The notes under the pieces were generated by a model, which made no database searches, was not told the DNA's origin, and saw only the letters and a program-made list of their open reading frames with translations. Position numbers and translations under genes: made by a program. From Pseudomonas serbica (GTDB lineage Bacteria; Pseudomonadota; Gammaproteobacteria; Pseudomonadales; Pseudomonadaceae): a stretch of 64,000 bases of DNA. The stretch spans positions 992,001 through 1,056,000 of the forward strand of contig NZ_JAQIYM010000090.1 of assembly GCF_028823535.1 (NCBI RefSeq), in the 5' to 3' direction. Shown here in pieces: positions 35,442-44,234 of this stretch. How positions within the stretch are numbered: position 1 is the stretch's first letter; every line of letters begins with the position of its first letter.

Positions 35442-35699
35442 TCAGGCCAGCTCACGCAGGCTCTGGATCATTTTATCGGCGATACGCGACGGATCGAAGG
35501 TCAGAGTGCCGTTGGCGAGAGCGGCCCGGATCTGGTTGACCTTCACCATATCAACGTCAGCTGCCGAAGACGACTGATCGAATTGTAGGTCGGTGATTAC
35601 TGATGGTTGCGCGGCTGGGCGCTCGTTGTCAATTTTCTTGGCTTTATAGCCGGACTCGGCCACCACGGCGACGGATACAGGCGAGCGTTCAATTTTCAC
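35442..35699 (-). CDS. flgM: FlgM, anti-sigma-28 factor
   Basis: This 85-residue protein carries the FlgM C-terminal sigma-binding region (VNQIRAALANGTLTFDPSRI and the MIQSL end). It holds FliA inactive until the hook is complete and is then exported. A clear sigma-28 promoter sits 32 bases upstream on the minus strand, giving the usual negative feedback. The fliA gene itself is not in the window. Confidence 0.92.
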   Translation of the reverse strand: MKIERSPVSVAVVAESGYKAKKIDNERPAAQPSVITDLQFDQSSSAADVDMVKVNQIRAALANGTLTFDPSRIADKMIQSLRELA

Positions 35700-35730
35700 G
35701 TGTCGTTCTCAGTTTTGGATTGTTTCATGT

Positions 35731-35758
35731 CTATCGGCATGTCGTCCCTGAAACTTGA
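35731..35758 (-). promoter_or_regulatory. sigma-28 (FliA) promoter of flgM
   Basis: On the minus strand TCAAG (35758-35754) and GCCGATAG (35738-35731) are separated by exactly 15 bases. The spacing and sequence match the FliA-type sites before flgK and fliD. Confidence 0.85.
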
Positions 35759-35799
35759 TCGTCGAAGCCGATGAAACGGTTAAATATCGGTGTTGGGCA

Positions 35800-36471
35800 T
35801 TAAAGTGGAAGGCCGACGGTGTTTTTGTCCACAACGACGGCCTTGACGATGCCGCCTCCGAGCAGACGGACACGAATTTCCGCGTCTTTAGCCCCGGCAT
35901 CGAGTGCGGTGCCGTCATGACGTACCGCAAACCCAGCACCTGCGGCGACTACGGTCACACGGGCGTTTCGAGCAACCAACACCTGGGGTTTCACGCTGCT
36001 GGCCTGCACAAACCCACCGGCCTTGATGTGGCGGGTGGCTTGTTGACCAATCGCTGCAGCCGGATCAATCAGAACAGTTGCCGGCAGGGAAGCGCGGTCG
36101 CCCTTGGCCAGACGCAACATGGAGGCGGTAATCACTTGGCCCTGCGCGATGTCCGTGGTGCTCGCCACGTATTGGGTGATGATGCCCACCGTGACCTGGA
36201 TGTAGCGGGGCGCCTGGCCGTCGCATTGGACGCTGACACTGATCCGGCCACCACGTTCCGGCACAGGGTAGGGCAATGAGGCACTTGGTGCGTCGCAATC
36301 ATTGAGTCCGCTGGCCCGCTCAATGCTGACTTTGACCTCTTCATCGGGCCGATTGATGGCCTGCAGGATGGTACTGCGTACCGTGTCGTCCAAATCACTG
36401 GCTTGAACGTGACCGGCGCCGGTCAGCAGTGAATAGGCAAAAATGGCTTTCCAGGGGAGTTTTATGTTCAT
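35800..36471 (-). CDS. flgA: FlgA, P-ring assembly chaperone
   Basis: This 223-residue periplasmic protein has an N-terminal signal peptide cleaved near residue 24 (VQA-SD). The C-terminal SAF-type region contains LRLAKGDRASLPATVLID and a GFVQASSVKP segment, typical of FlgA. It helps FlgI polymerise around the rod. It is divergent from flgB, as in enteric bacteria, and the 219 bases between them must hold both promoters. Confidence 0.9.
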   Translation of the reverse strand: MNIKLPWKAIFAYSLLTGAGHVQASDLDDTVRSTILQAINRPDEEVKVSIERASGLNDCDAPSASLPYPVPERGGRISVSVQCDGQAPRYIQVTVGIITQYVASTTDIAQGQVITASMLRLAKGDRASLPATVLIDPAAAIGQQATRHIKAGGFVQASSVKPQVLVARNARVTVVAAGAGFAVRHDGTALDAGAKDAEIRVRLLGGGIVKAVVVDKNTVGLPL

Positions 36472-36618
36472 CGGTAAATTGTATTCAGGCCATATATAGA
36501 AGGTGTGAACAGGATTTCGAAGATATCTGAAAGATTAGCAGTAAATTGCCAGCACGTCATCTGTAATTACGGATATGTGCTAAATAAAACCCTCAATACC
36601 CCCGAAAATGCTCGGCTG

Positions 36619-36639
36619 TTTTGACAATTGATATGCAAT
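36619..36639. promoter_or_regulatory. candidate shared control site, flgA/flgB
   Basis: TTTTGACAATTGATATGCAAT closely resembles TTTTGTCAATATTATGCAAT in the fliF/fliE divergent region (62343-62362). Both gaps should carry early or middle-class flagellar promoters, so a common activator site (for example for FlhDC) is a reasonable guess. The sequence is not an obvious FlhDC consensus. Confidence 0.4.
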
Positions 36640-36690
36640 GTTGCACTCTATCCTGCGTTTTGATTTTCAATGTTCAGAGGCTTTTTGCGG

Positions 36691-37101
36691 ATGGTTGATA
36701 AGCTCGATAACGCCCTCAGGTTCAACCAAGAGGCGTTGAACCTGCGCAACGAACGGCAAAAGGTGCTGGCGAACAACATCGCCAACGCCGATACCCCGAA
36801 CTTCAAGGCCCGCGATTTTGATTTCGCGAGCGAACTGCGCACCGCCGTTGGACAAGGACGCGCCCGCCAGGGCCTGGAGCTGACCGCTACCTCACCTAAC
36901 CACCTGCACGGTCATTCGACCGCTAGCAGTGTGCGTGACCTTAAATACCGCGTACCAGATCAGCCTAGCCTGGATGGCAACACCGTCGATATGGACAGGG
37001 AGCGGGCAGCCTTCGCTGATAACAGCGTTCGTTATCAGGCCGGCTTGACCTTTATCAAAAGCAACATCAGTGGCCTTAAGGCCGCCATGCAGCCGGAGTA
37101 A
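36691..37101 (+). CDS. flgB: FlgB, proximal rod protein
   Basis: This is a 136-residue rod component. It has the family signature LANNIANADTPNFKARDFDF at about residues 29-48. I start at ATG 36691 (MVDKLDNALRF), which fits other FlgB N-termini; an ATG at 36670 would add seven residues. It is first of the flgBCDEFGHIJ operon, and flgC follows after eight bases. Confidence 0.92.
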   Translation: MVDKLDNALRFNQEALNLRNERQKVLANNIANADTPNFKARDFDFASELRTAVGQGRARQGLELTATSPNHLHGHSTASSVRDLKYRVPDQPSLDGNTVDMDRERAAFADNSVRYQAGLTFIKSNISGLKAAMQPE

Positions 37102-37109
37102 GCCTTCGC

Positions 37110-37526
37110 ATGACGAACAGCGTACAGATGTTTAACATTTTCGACACATCAGGGTCGGCATTGAGTGCGCAATCCAAGCGCATGAACGTCGCGGCCAGCA
37201 ACATGGCCAACGCTGACAGCGTTTCGGGCCCGGACGGCCAGCCGTACCGCGCCAAGCAAGTGATTTTTGAAGCCGCTGATCAGGGTCATGGCATCGGCGG
37301 TGTTCGCGTGACCGGTGTTATCGACGATCCGGCGCCCATGAAAATGGAATACCGGCCCAGCGATCCGAACGCCAACGCTGACGGTTACGTCACCATGCCA
37401 AACGTGGATCCGGTGCACGAGATGGTCAACATGATTTCCGCCTCGCGCTCCTACCAGGCGAACGTGGAAGTGATGAACACAGCCAAACAGATGATGGCCG
37501 ACACACTCAAGATTGCTGAGGCCTGA
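37110..37526 (+). CDS. flgC: FlgC, proximal rod protein
   Basis: This is a 138-residue rod protein. The N-terminal motif (ALSAQSKRMNVAASNMANAD) and the C-terminal MVNMISASRSYQANVEVMNT are the coiled-coil-forming ends typical of rod/hook proteins. It is exported by the flagellar type III apparatus and has no cleaved signal. Confidence 0.93.
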   Translation: MTNSVQMFNIFDTSGSALSAQSKRMNVAASNMANADSVSGPDGQPYRAKQVIFEAADQGHGIGGVRVTGVIDDPAPMKMEYRPSDPNANADGYVTMPNVDPVHEMVNMISASRSYQANVEVMNTAKQMMADTLKIAEA

Positions 37527-37531
37527 TCTCG

Positions 37532-38224
37532 ATGAGCACGATGGACGTCACGACCCTTAACAATGTGAACCAGACCGCTGCTGCGACTTCTGGGGGCAAG
37601 AACACCGCCGCCGATCTGCAGAACAATTTCATGACGCTGCTGGTCACGCAGTTGAAGAACCAGGATCCGCTCAAGCCGATGGAAAACGCCGAACTGACGT
37701 CTCAATTGGCGCAGATCAACACGGTGCAGGGCATCCAGGATCTGAACAAGACCATGGCCAACATCACCACCCAGATCAACACGAGCCAGCAACTACAAGC
37801 CACCGCCTTGATTGGTCACGGCGTGCTGGTGCCGGGTGATCGTGTGCTGGTGGGTACCGACGCGACAACCAAGATCACCCAGACCACACCATTTGGGATC
37901 GATTTGCCGAAAGATGCCGACAACGTGACGGTATCGATTGTTGATGCCTCCGGTGTTGAAGCGCGCTCGTTCAAGTTGGGCGCAATGAAGGCGGGCACCG
38001 AGTCCTTTACCTGGGATGGCAAACTCACCGATGGCACGGTCGCTCCGGATGGCGCCTACAAGGTGAAGATTACCGCGAGCACGGGCGGTGCCGCTCAGGA
38101 CGTTACCGCATTGACCTACGGACTCGTCAGCGGCGTTTCCAAGACTGCCGACGGCGGTGCATTGCTCGACCTCGGCGGCACGCTGGGCCGTGTCAGCCTG
38201 ACCGACGTGCGCCAGGTGTTGTAA
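37532..38224 (+). CDS. flgD: FlgD, hook cap/assembly protein
   Basis: This 230-residue protein forms the scaffold for hook assembly. The conserved N-terminus is present (NNFMTLLVTQLKNQDPLKPM, about residues 31-50). A beta-rich middle and end follow, typical of the FlgD Ig-like/FLN domain (SFTWDGKLTDGTVAPDGAYK, about 150-170). It follows flgC after five bases. Confidence 0.93.
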   Translation: MSTMDVTTLNNVNQTAAATSGGKNTAADLQNNFMTLLVTQLKNQDPLKPMENAELTSQLAQINTVQGIQDLNKTMANITTQINTSQQLQATALIGHGVLVPGDRVLVGTDATTKITQTTPFGIDLPKDADNVTVSIVDASGVEARSFKLGAMKAGTESFTWDGKLTDGTVAPDGAYKVKITASTGGAAQDVTALTYGLVSGVSKTADGGALLDLGGTLGRVSLTDVRQVL

Positions 38225-38290
38225 CCACATCATTTTTTTAATGCAGACGAATAAACCGTTCGTTCGCGCAATTTATTGAGGGTAAAAAAC

Positions 38291-39436
38291 ATGAGCATGA
38301 ACTCCGGGTTGTCCGGCCTGAACGCCGCCAGCAAGAATCTTGACGTGATCGGCAACAACATCGCCAACTCCCAAACCGTGGGCTTCAAGTCCTCCAAAGT
38401 CCAGTTCGCCGACGTCTACGCGAACAAGGTCGGCATGGGCGTGGGTGTGGCTGGCGTTATCCAGAACTTCAACAACGGCAACCTGGAAGCCACCGGGCGT
38501 AACCTTGACCTGGCCATCGGCGGTGACGGTTTCTTCCAGTTCAGCCAGAATGGCGAAACGGTGTATTCTCGCAACGGCCAGGTCAAAATGACCCCGGAAG
38601 GCTTTCTCGAAAACGCCCAGGGCGCCCGTCTGATCGGCCCGAACGGCCCGATCCAGATTTCCAACGCCGGTATGCTGTCGAACGCGACTACCAAAGTGGC
38701 CTCGGCGGTCAACGTCGACTCCCGCGAGCCGATCATCACAGCCGCGTTCAACATGGCTGACCCGGACACGTACAGCTACGCCAACACCGCGAACACCTAC
38801 GACTCGTTGGGCAACCAGCACACCGTCACCCTGTACTACACCAAAACTGGTGTAAACCAGTGGTCAGTGCGAGCGGGTATGGACGGTGCTATGAGCGCAA
38901 GCGCTCCGCAGCCGTTGAACTTCACCACAAACGGCAGCCTGAACGCCTATGCGCCGACGAACTTCCAGTTCCCGATGACCAACGGTGCGAACAACATCGA
39001 CTTCACCATGGACTTCAAGGGTTCGACTCAGTTCGGTAGCGATAACTACCAGAACACCCTGGTGCAGGACGGCTACACCAATGGTCAGATGATCGGGGTC
39101 ACTTTCGATAAAGACGGCTCCATCATGGCCAACTACTCCAACGAGCAGAAGGTCAAGGTCGGCACCATTCAGTTGGCCAACTTCCTTAACCCTGAAGGCC
39201 TCAAGCCGCTGGGTGATAACGTCTGGGCCGCCACCACGGGATCGGGTCAAGCTGTCACGGGTACCGCTGGCGTTGGCCGCCTGGGCACTGTTGAAAGCGG
39301 TGTGCTGGAAGCGTCGAACTCCGACACCAGCCATGACCTGGTTGACCTGATCGTTGCGCAGCGTAACTACCAAGCCAACGCCCAGACGATCAAATCGCAG
39401 GATGAAATCCTGCAACAAGCTATCAACCTTCGCTAA
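38291..39436 (+). CDS. flgE: FlgE, hook protein
   Basis: This is a 381-residue hook subunit. The start ATG 38291 (MSMNSGLSGLN) fits the family; the frame continues to 38276 without a good start. It has the N-terminal GNNIANSQTVGFKSSKVQFA motif and the C-terminal VDLIVAQRNYQANAQTIKSQ motif. The length is close to the enterobacterial form (about 400), whereas polar Pseudomonas hooks are often longer. Confidence 0.93.
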   Translation: MSMNSGLSGLNAASKNLDVIGNNIANSQTVGFKSSKVQFADVYANKVGMGVGVAGVIQNFNNGNLEATGRNLDLAIGGDGFFQFSQNGETVYSRNGQVKMTPEGFLENAQGARLIGPNGPIQISNAGMLSNATTKVASAVNVDSREPIITAAFNMADPDTYSYANTANTYDSLGNQHTVTLYYTKTGVNQWSVRAGMDGAMSASAPQPLNFTTNGSLNAYAPTNFQFPMTNGANNIDFTMDFKGSTQFGSDNYQNTLVQDGYTNGQMIGVTFDKDGSIMANYSNEQKVKVGTIQLANFLNPEGLKPLGDNVWAATTGSGQAVTGTAGVGRLGTVESGVLEASNSDTSHDLVDLIVAQRNYQANAQTIKSQDEILQQAINLR

Positions 39437-39454
39437 GCATAGGGCGCCCTGACA

Positions 39455-40207
39455 ATGGATCGCATGATTTACACCGCCATGAACGGGGCCAAGCAGAGCT
39501 TCGATCAGCAAGCGGTCGTCAGTAACAATTTGGCGAACGTGACGACGCCGGGCTTTCGGGCGCAGTTGTCGGCGATGCAGTCGGTACCGGTGGAAGGGGA
39601 CGGGTTCCATACCCGCACCCTGCCGCTGGCTGCGACTCCTGGCGCTGATATGACGGCGGGGCCTGTTTCCGCGACGGGCCGGGCATTGGATTTTGCCTAC
39701 AAAGGCAATGCCTGGATTGCTGTTCAGGCCAAAGATGGCAGCGAAGCGTACACCCGTCGTGGTGATGTGCAGGTCGACAGAAACGGCATGCTCAACATCG
39801 GCGGTCTGGCCGTGATTGGCGAGGCTGGCCCGATCCTGGTGCCGCTGGACAGCCAGGTGAGTGTCGGTTCGACCGGTACCATTAGCGTGATCGAAGCGGG
39901 GCAGAAGGCGGATTCGATTTCCGAAGTGGCCAGGGTAAAACTGGTCACGGCGGATCGCGGTCAGCTCGAGCGCAGTGACGATGGCCTGTTCCGGGCACCA
40001 GCTGATGCCGATGGCCAGATGCTGCCTTTGCCTCTCGATGAGAATGCACGTCTGACGTCCGGCGCCCTTGAGGGCAGCAACGTCAATGCCACCTCGGCGA
40101 TGGTCGACATGATCAACACCCAGCGGCGTTACGACATGAACATGAAGGCGATCAGTTCGGCGGAAGAGAACGAAAAAGCCGCCAACAGTTTGCTGGCAAT
40201 GAATTGA
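39455..40207 (+). CDS. flgF: FlgF, rod protein
   Basis: This is a 250-residue proximal rod protein. It begins MDRMIYTAMNGAKQSFDQQA, has SNNLANVTTPGFRA near residue 25 and ends with the MVDMINTQRRYDMNMKAISS helix. It is followed by a stable hairpin before flgG. Confidence 0.93.
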   Translation: MDRMIYTAMNGAKQSFDQQAVVSNNLANVTTPGFRAQLSAMQSVPVEGDGFHTRTLPLAATPGADMTAGPVSATGRALDFAYKGNAWIAVQAKDGSEAYTRRGDVQVDRNGMLNIGGLAVIGEAGPILVPLDSQVSVGSTGTISVIEAGQKADSISEVARVKLVTADRGQLERSDDGLFRAPADADGQMLPLPLDENARLTSGALEGSNVNATSAMVDMINTQRRYDMNMKAISSAEENEKAANSLLAMN

Positions 40208-40212
40208 TGTTT

Positions 40213-40235
40213 GCCGGCCCAGTTGGGCCGGCTTT
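40213..40235 (+). terminator. hairpin between flgF and flgG (attenuator?)
   Basis: GCCGGCCC (40213-40220) pairs perfectly with GGGCCGGC (40225-40232) around AGTT and is followed only by TTTCC. The T-run is too short for full termination, so it may reduce or protect the transcript and set the FlgF:FlgG ratio. Confidence 0.55.
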
Positions 40236-40257
40236 CCAACTTACATAAGGATTTTCC

Positions 40258-41040
40258 ATGCTTCCTTCACTGTCTACCGCTGCCTCGGGCATGAATGCCC
40301 AACAAACCAAGTTGGACGTCATCGCGAACAACATGGCGAACGCCAGCACCAACGGCTTCAAGGCCTCGCGCCCTGAGTTCGAAGACATGCTTTACCAGAC
40401 CATCCGCCAGCCTGGCGCGGTCAGCTCCTCTGACACCAACTTGCCAACCGGCATGCAGGTCGGTACCGGCGTGCGCCCGGTGGCTACCGTCCGCCTGCAC
40501 ACCCAGGGCAACCTGCAAGGCACCAGCAACTCGAATGACCTGGCCATCAACGGCAATGGGTTCTTCCAGGTGCAAATGCCAGACGGCAACACTGCATTCA
40601 CCCGTGACGGCAGTTTCCAGAAAGATTCGACTGGCCAGCTGGTCACCGCGAGCGGCTACAAGATCGAACCAGCCATCGTCATTCCTGACAACGCGTTGTC
40701 GGTTTCCGTATCCAAAGAGGGCATTGTTTCGGTCACCACGCCGGGCAACTCCGCCAGTACCCAGGTTGGTCAGTTGCAGGTCGCCACCTTCGTTAACCCG
40801 GCTGGCTTGCAGTCCATCGGCGAAAACCTGTACCTCGAAACTGACTCATCCGGCACCCGCAACGAAAACCAGCCAGGCTCGAACGGCGCCGGCACCATCT
40901 ACCAGGGCTACGTCGAAAGTTCTAACGTGAACGTCGTCGAAGAAATGGTCAGCATGATTCAGACCCAGCGTGCCTACGAAATGAACAGCAAAGTCATCAA
41001 AGCTTCTGACGAAATGCTGAGCCGCCTGTCTTCGCTTTAA
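40258..41040 (+). CDS. flgG: FlgG, distal rod protein
   Basis: This is the 260-residue distal rod subunit. Its signatures are STAASGMNAQQTKLDVIANN at the N-terminus, ASTNGFKASRPEF next, and VVEEMVSMIQTQRAYEMNSK at the C-terminus. It has a strong ribosome-binding site (AAGGA) six bases upstream. A shifted open frame inside it is a shadow. Confidence 0.95.
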   Translation: MLPSLSTAASGMNAQQTKLDVIANNMANASTNGFKASRPEFEDMLYQTIRQPGAVSSSDTNLPTGMQVGTGVRPVATVRLHTQGNLQGTSNSNDLAINGNGFFQVQMPDGNTAFTRDGSFQKDSTGQLVTASGYKIEPAIVIPDNALSVSVSKEGIVSVTTPGNSASTQVGQLQVATFVNPAGLQSIGENLYLETDSSGTRNENQPGSNGAGTIYQGYVESSNVNVVEEMVSMIQTQRAYEMNSKVIKASDEMLSRLSSL

Positions 41041-41055
41041 GCCTGGAGTGCTGAC

Positions 41056-41733
41056 GTGACATTTTACATTAAACGTTCACGCCCAGCGGTCATCCTAACG
41101 CTCACCGCCCTGATGGGCGGTTGTGCATGGATCCCGCAAAAGCCATTGGTCGACACGACCCCAATGACTGAACTGCCTCAGCGACAGGCGCCTTTGGCGA
41201 ATGGGTCGATCTACCAGAACAGTGGCTTTCAGCCCTTGTTCGAAGACCGTCGCCCGCGCAACACCGGGGACATCTTGACGATTGTGCTGGATGAGCAAGT
41301 CAGCGCCAGCAAGTCATCGGCGTCGAACGCGACCCGTAAAGGTGACATGTCGTTTACCCCAGGCTTGGTGCCGAACAAGATCAAGAAGCTCGCAGATTTT
41401 GGCGTTGAGGTTGAAAGCGCCAATGATTTCGCGGGTGGCGGGGGTTCAAACGCCAAAAACTCCTTCACAGGTACCATCACCGTGACCGTCATGGACGTCA
41501 TGGCCAACGGTAATTTGAAGGTCAGGGGCGAAAAACAGATCGGGATTAACCAGGGCAAGGAATTTATTCGATTCTCTGGCTATGTAAATCCACGTACCAT
41601 TACCGCCCAGAACACCGTCCCTTCAACTCAGGTGGCAGAAGCCAGGATCGAGTATGTGGGTGACGGGTACATCAATGAGGCTCAGACAATGGGTTGGGGT
41701 CACCGCCTAATGATGAACCTCTGGCCTTTTTAA
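41056..41733 (+). CDS. flgH: FlgH, L-ring lipoprotein
   Basis: This is a 225-residue outer-membrane L-ring subunit with a GTG start. The signal peptide ends in a lipobox with Cys23 (ALMGGC). Conserved family segments include SIYQNSGFQPLFEDRRPRN, DILTIVLDE and the C-terminal IEYVGDGYINEAQTMGW. It is 16 bases downstream of flgG. Confidence 0.93.
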   Translation: MTFYIKRSRPAVILTLTALMGGCAWIPQKPLVDTTPMTELPQRQAPLANGSIYQNSGFQPLFEDRRPRNTGDILTIVLDEQVSASKSSASNATRKGDMSFTPGLVPNKIKKLADFGVEVESANDFAGGGGSNAKNSFTGTITVTVMDVMANGNLKVRGEKQIGINQGKEFIRFSGYVNPRTITAQNTVPSTQVAEARIEYVGDGYINEAQTMGWGHRLMMNLWPF

Positions 41734-41750
41734 AGCGGATGAATTGACAG

Positions 41751-42884
41751 ATGCAGTCTAATCACAGGTTCACCCCCAAAGGCCTGACCCTGGCGCTAGC
41801 ACTTGGGCTTTGCTCATGGCTATTTGTCGGTCAGGCTCAGGCCGAGCGCATCAAGGAAGTCGCGGATTTCGCCGGCGTCCGTGAAAACGCGCTGGTCGGT
41901 TACGGGCTAGTCGTCGGTTTGGACGGTACCGGTGACCAGACAACGCAGACGCCATTTACCGGGCAAAGCTTGAGTAACATGCTGTCGAGCCTGGGCATCA
42001 CGGTGCCACAGGGCACCAACATGCAGTTGCGTAACGTCGCTGCAGTGATGATCACCGCCAAGATGGCGCCGTTCAGCCGCCCTGGGCAGTCTCTGGACAT
42101 CGTTGTGTCGTCGATTGGCAACGCCAAGACGCTACGCGGCGGCACCTTGTTGATGACTCCGCTCAAAGGTGCTGACGGGCAGATCTACGCTATGGCTCAG
42201 GGCAACCTGATGACAGGTGGTGCTGGGGCTGGCGCAAACGGCAGTAGTGTGACCATCAACCAGCAGGCCGGTGGGCGTATTGCCCATGGCGCCATGATCG
42301 AGCGTGAGATTCCGCTGGTGCTGGGCGATAACACGGGCAAATTGCAACTGTTGCTGCGCGAGCCGGATTTCAACACTGCTCAAAAGGTGGTGTTCGCTAT
42401 TAACTCCGAGTTCAACCGCACCGTGGCATCAGCGGCGGACGGCGGGATGATCGAACTTGAAGGGCCGCAGGCGGCTAACGCTCGCGTCAATTTCATGGCC
42501 CGCATCAACGACATCAACGTATCGCCGAGCAAGGCTCTGCCGAAAGTCGTGATCAACTCGCGCACCGGCGTGGTGGTGCTCAACGAAGGCGTTAAGCTGT
42601 ACCCGGCAGCGGTGGCCCAGGGCAACCTGGCGATCACAATCGATACCGATCCGCTGGTCAGCCAGCCGGGCGCGTTTTCGGGCGGCCAGACAGCAACGGC
42701 GAAGAAGAGCAAGGTGTCGGTCGAGCAGCAGGGCGGTGGCTTACGCACCCTGGAGAGTTCTGCAGACCTCAAGGAAGTGGTGAAAGCCCTGAACGCATTG
42801 GGAGCCTCGCCGGCTGACCTGATGTCGATCCTTGAGGCGCTGAAAGCGGCTGGCTCGCTTCGCGCTGAAATCGAGATCATTTGA
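41751..42884 (+). CDS. flgI: FlgI, P-ring protein
   Basis: This is the 377-residue periplasmic P-ring subunit. A Sec signal peptide ends near residue 31 (GQAQA-ER), followed by the hallmark RIKEVADFAGVRENALVGYG and VGLDGTGDQTTQTPFT. The C-terminus ends in SLRAEIEII. Its stop overlaps the flgJ start. Confidence 0.95.
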   Translation: MQSNHRFTPKGLTLALALGLCSWLFVGQAQAERIKEVADFAGVRENALVGYGLVVGLDGTGDQTTQTPFTGQSLSNMLSSLGITVPQGTNMQLRNVAAVMITAKMAPFSRPGQSLDIVVSSIGNAKTLRGGTLLMTPLKGADGQIYAMAQGNLMTGGAGAGANGSSVTINQQAGGRIAHGAMIEREIPLVLGDNTGKLQLLLREPDFNTAQKVVFAINSEFNRTVASAADGGMIELEGPQAANARVNFMARINDINVSPSKALPKVVINSRTGVVVLNEGVKLYPAAVAQGNLAITIDTDPLVSQPGAFSGGQTATAKKSKVSVEQQGGGLRTLESSADLKEVVKALNALGASPADLMSILEALKAAGSLRAEIEII

Positions 42885-43915
42885 TGAGCATGTCCACGGA
42901 TAACAGCCTGGCGTTTGATGTCAACGGCCTGCAACGGCTGAAGACGACGGCGGGCCAGGATCAGAGCAAGGGTCTCAAGCAGGCTACCCAGCAGTTTGAG
43001 GCCTACCTGCTGACGCAGATGTTCAAGAGCATGCGTGAGTCGGGTATCAAGTCTGACCTGGTTGAGTCCAAAACCACGGACATGTACACCGAAATGCTCG
43101 ATGCCCAGTACGCGCAGAAAATGGCGACCACGGGCAAGGGCATGGGCTTTGCCGAGCAGATCCAGCGCGATATGCGGGCCAAGGGAATGATCCCGACCGA
43201 TCCGAGGGAGGCGCAAGAAAACCTCATCGCCGGCATTCCCAAGGCCATGCCTCGTGCCCTGGGTGGTCTCAACAATCAGCGGGTGCTGAACGTCACTCCG
43301 CCCGATGCCGGCGAACGCCACTTGGTCACCAAGGTAGTCAACGACGAGGCCACACGTGAAGGCGGTAACCCGTTCGCGCAACGCTTCAGTAATTCCGAAC
43401 GAGCTCCGCACGTGACGGCCTTCGTCAACCGGATGACCCGGCCTGCACAGGTCGCCAGCGAGGTGAGCGGGGTGCATCCTTCGCTCATCATGGCCCAGGC
43501 CGCTCTGGAGACTGGATGGGGCAGGGAGAAGCTTCCAACGCGCACCGGCGCCGACAGCCACAACATCTTCGGGATCAAGGCTGGTAATTACTGGCAAGGG
43601 CCGACGACCGACGTCACCACTACCGAGTACATCGACGGCCAGGCGCAGAAGAGGGTCGAGCGGTTCAGGGTCTATGGCAGTGACGAAGAGTCGTTCTGTG
43701 ACTATGCCAGGCTGATGAATCAGAACCCGCGTTACAAAGGGGTGATCAATGCGCGCACCGGTGAAGCGGCAGCCATCGCCATTCAACAGGCCGGTTATGC
43801 GACTGACCCGCAATACGCCAACAAGCTGATTTCGGTGATGAATAATATTGGTCAATTGGTGCCAGCGACTAAAGTTGCGGCGCAGGAGGTGCCCTTTGGC
43901 TCCAGCCTCTGGTAA
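42884..43915 (+). CDS. flgJ: FlgJ, rod cap and peptidoglycan hydrolase
   Basis: This is a dual-domain 343-residue protein. The N-terminal rod-cap part (about 30-110) includes QFEAYLLTQMFKSMRESG. The C-terminal glucosaminidase domain (about 190-335) has HPSLIMAQAALETGWGREK with the catalytic Glu, and HNIFGIKAG. It clears peptidoglycan for the rod. The ATG at 42884 overlaps the flgI TGA by one base; ATG 42890 is also possible. The 3' end overlaps the next small gene. Confidence 0.94.
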   Translation: MSMSTDNSLAFDVNGLQRLKTTAGQDQSKGLKQATQQFEAYLLTQMFKSMRESGIKSDLVESKTTDMYTEMLDAQYAQKMATTGKGMGFAEQIQRDMRAKGMIPTDPREAQENLIAGIPKAMPRALGGLNNQRVLNVTPPDAGERHLVTKVVNDEATREGGNPFAQRFSNSERAPHVTAFVNRMTRPAQVASEVSGVHPSLIMAQAALETGWGREKLPTRTGADSHNIFGIKAGNYWQGPTTDVTTTEYIDGQAQKRVERFRVYGSDEESFCDYARLMNQNPRYKGVINARTGEAAAIAIQQAGYATDPQYANKLISVMNNIGQLVPATKVAAQEVPFGSSLW

Positions 43916-44159
43916 GCGTGTGATTGGCTGGCTCAAGCACCACAAACTCTGGCAATGGGAATACCTTGCGTTACCTGTGGTTCCGTTACTGCTGATGTTG
44001 ATCAATAGATTCTTTGAAGTCACCAATGTAGCCTTAACCAACAACGTGTTGAGCCACTTTTCACTCGGTTTTGCCGTCGGTTATGTGGGGCTGGTAGGGT
44101 ACAAGCTGATCCCGGAAATCTTCCAGTTCCTCAGGAAAAGGCGCAGTAAACAAGCCTAG
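43896..44159 (+). CDS. small two-helix membrane protein overlapping flgJ
   Basis: This is an unrecognised 87-residue protein. TTG at 43896 is preceded by a perfect AGGAGG at 43884-43889 with six-base spacing, all within the flgJ coding region, so it overlaps flgJ by 20 bases in another frame. Two hydrophobic helices are visible (YLALPVVPLLLMLI, about 23-36, and HFSLGFAVGYVGLVGY, about 54-69), with basic ends KLWQWEY and FLRKRRSKQA. It is the last gene of the flgB operon, before a terminator. An inner-membrane accessory to the flagellum is a guess. Confidence 0.7.
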   Translation: MAPASGKRVIGWLKHHKLWQWEYLALPVVPLLLMLINRFFEVTNVALTNNVLSHFSLGFAVGYVGLVGYKLIPEIFQFLRKRRSKQA

Positions 44160-44180
44160 CTCTATCAATGAAGGTCTTTG

Positions 44181-44211
44181 TCCCAGGGTAGCCAGCTATC
44201 CTGGGATTTTT
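44181..44211 (+). terminator. terminator of the flgB-J operon
   Basis: TCCCAGG (44181-44187) pairs with CCTGGGA (44200-44206), with extra TAG/CTA pairs inside, followed by five T. It lies 22 bases after the small membrane-protein gene. Confidence 0.85.
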
Positions 44212-44234
44212 CATTAACGATTATGGATAAATTC

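Noticed and set aside
36560..36690. Sigma-54 promoter for flgB
   Set aside because: TGGCAATTTACTGC nearby has nine rather than ten bases between GG and GC and is on the wrong strand for flgB; no other candidate was found.
42380..44044. 554-codon open frame on the minus strand
   Set aside because: It lies opposite flgI and flgJ, which are unambiguous; a GC-skewed coding strand leaves such open antisense frames.
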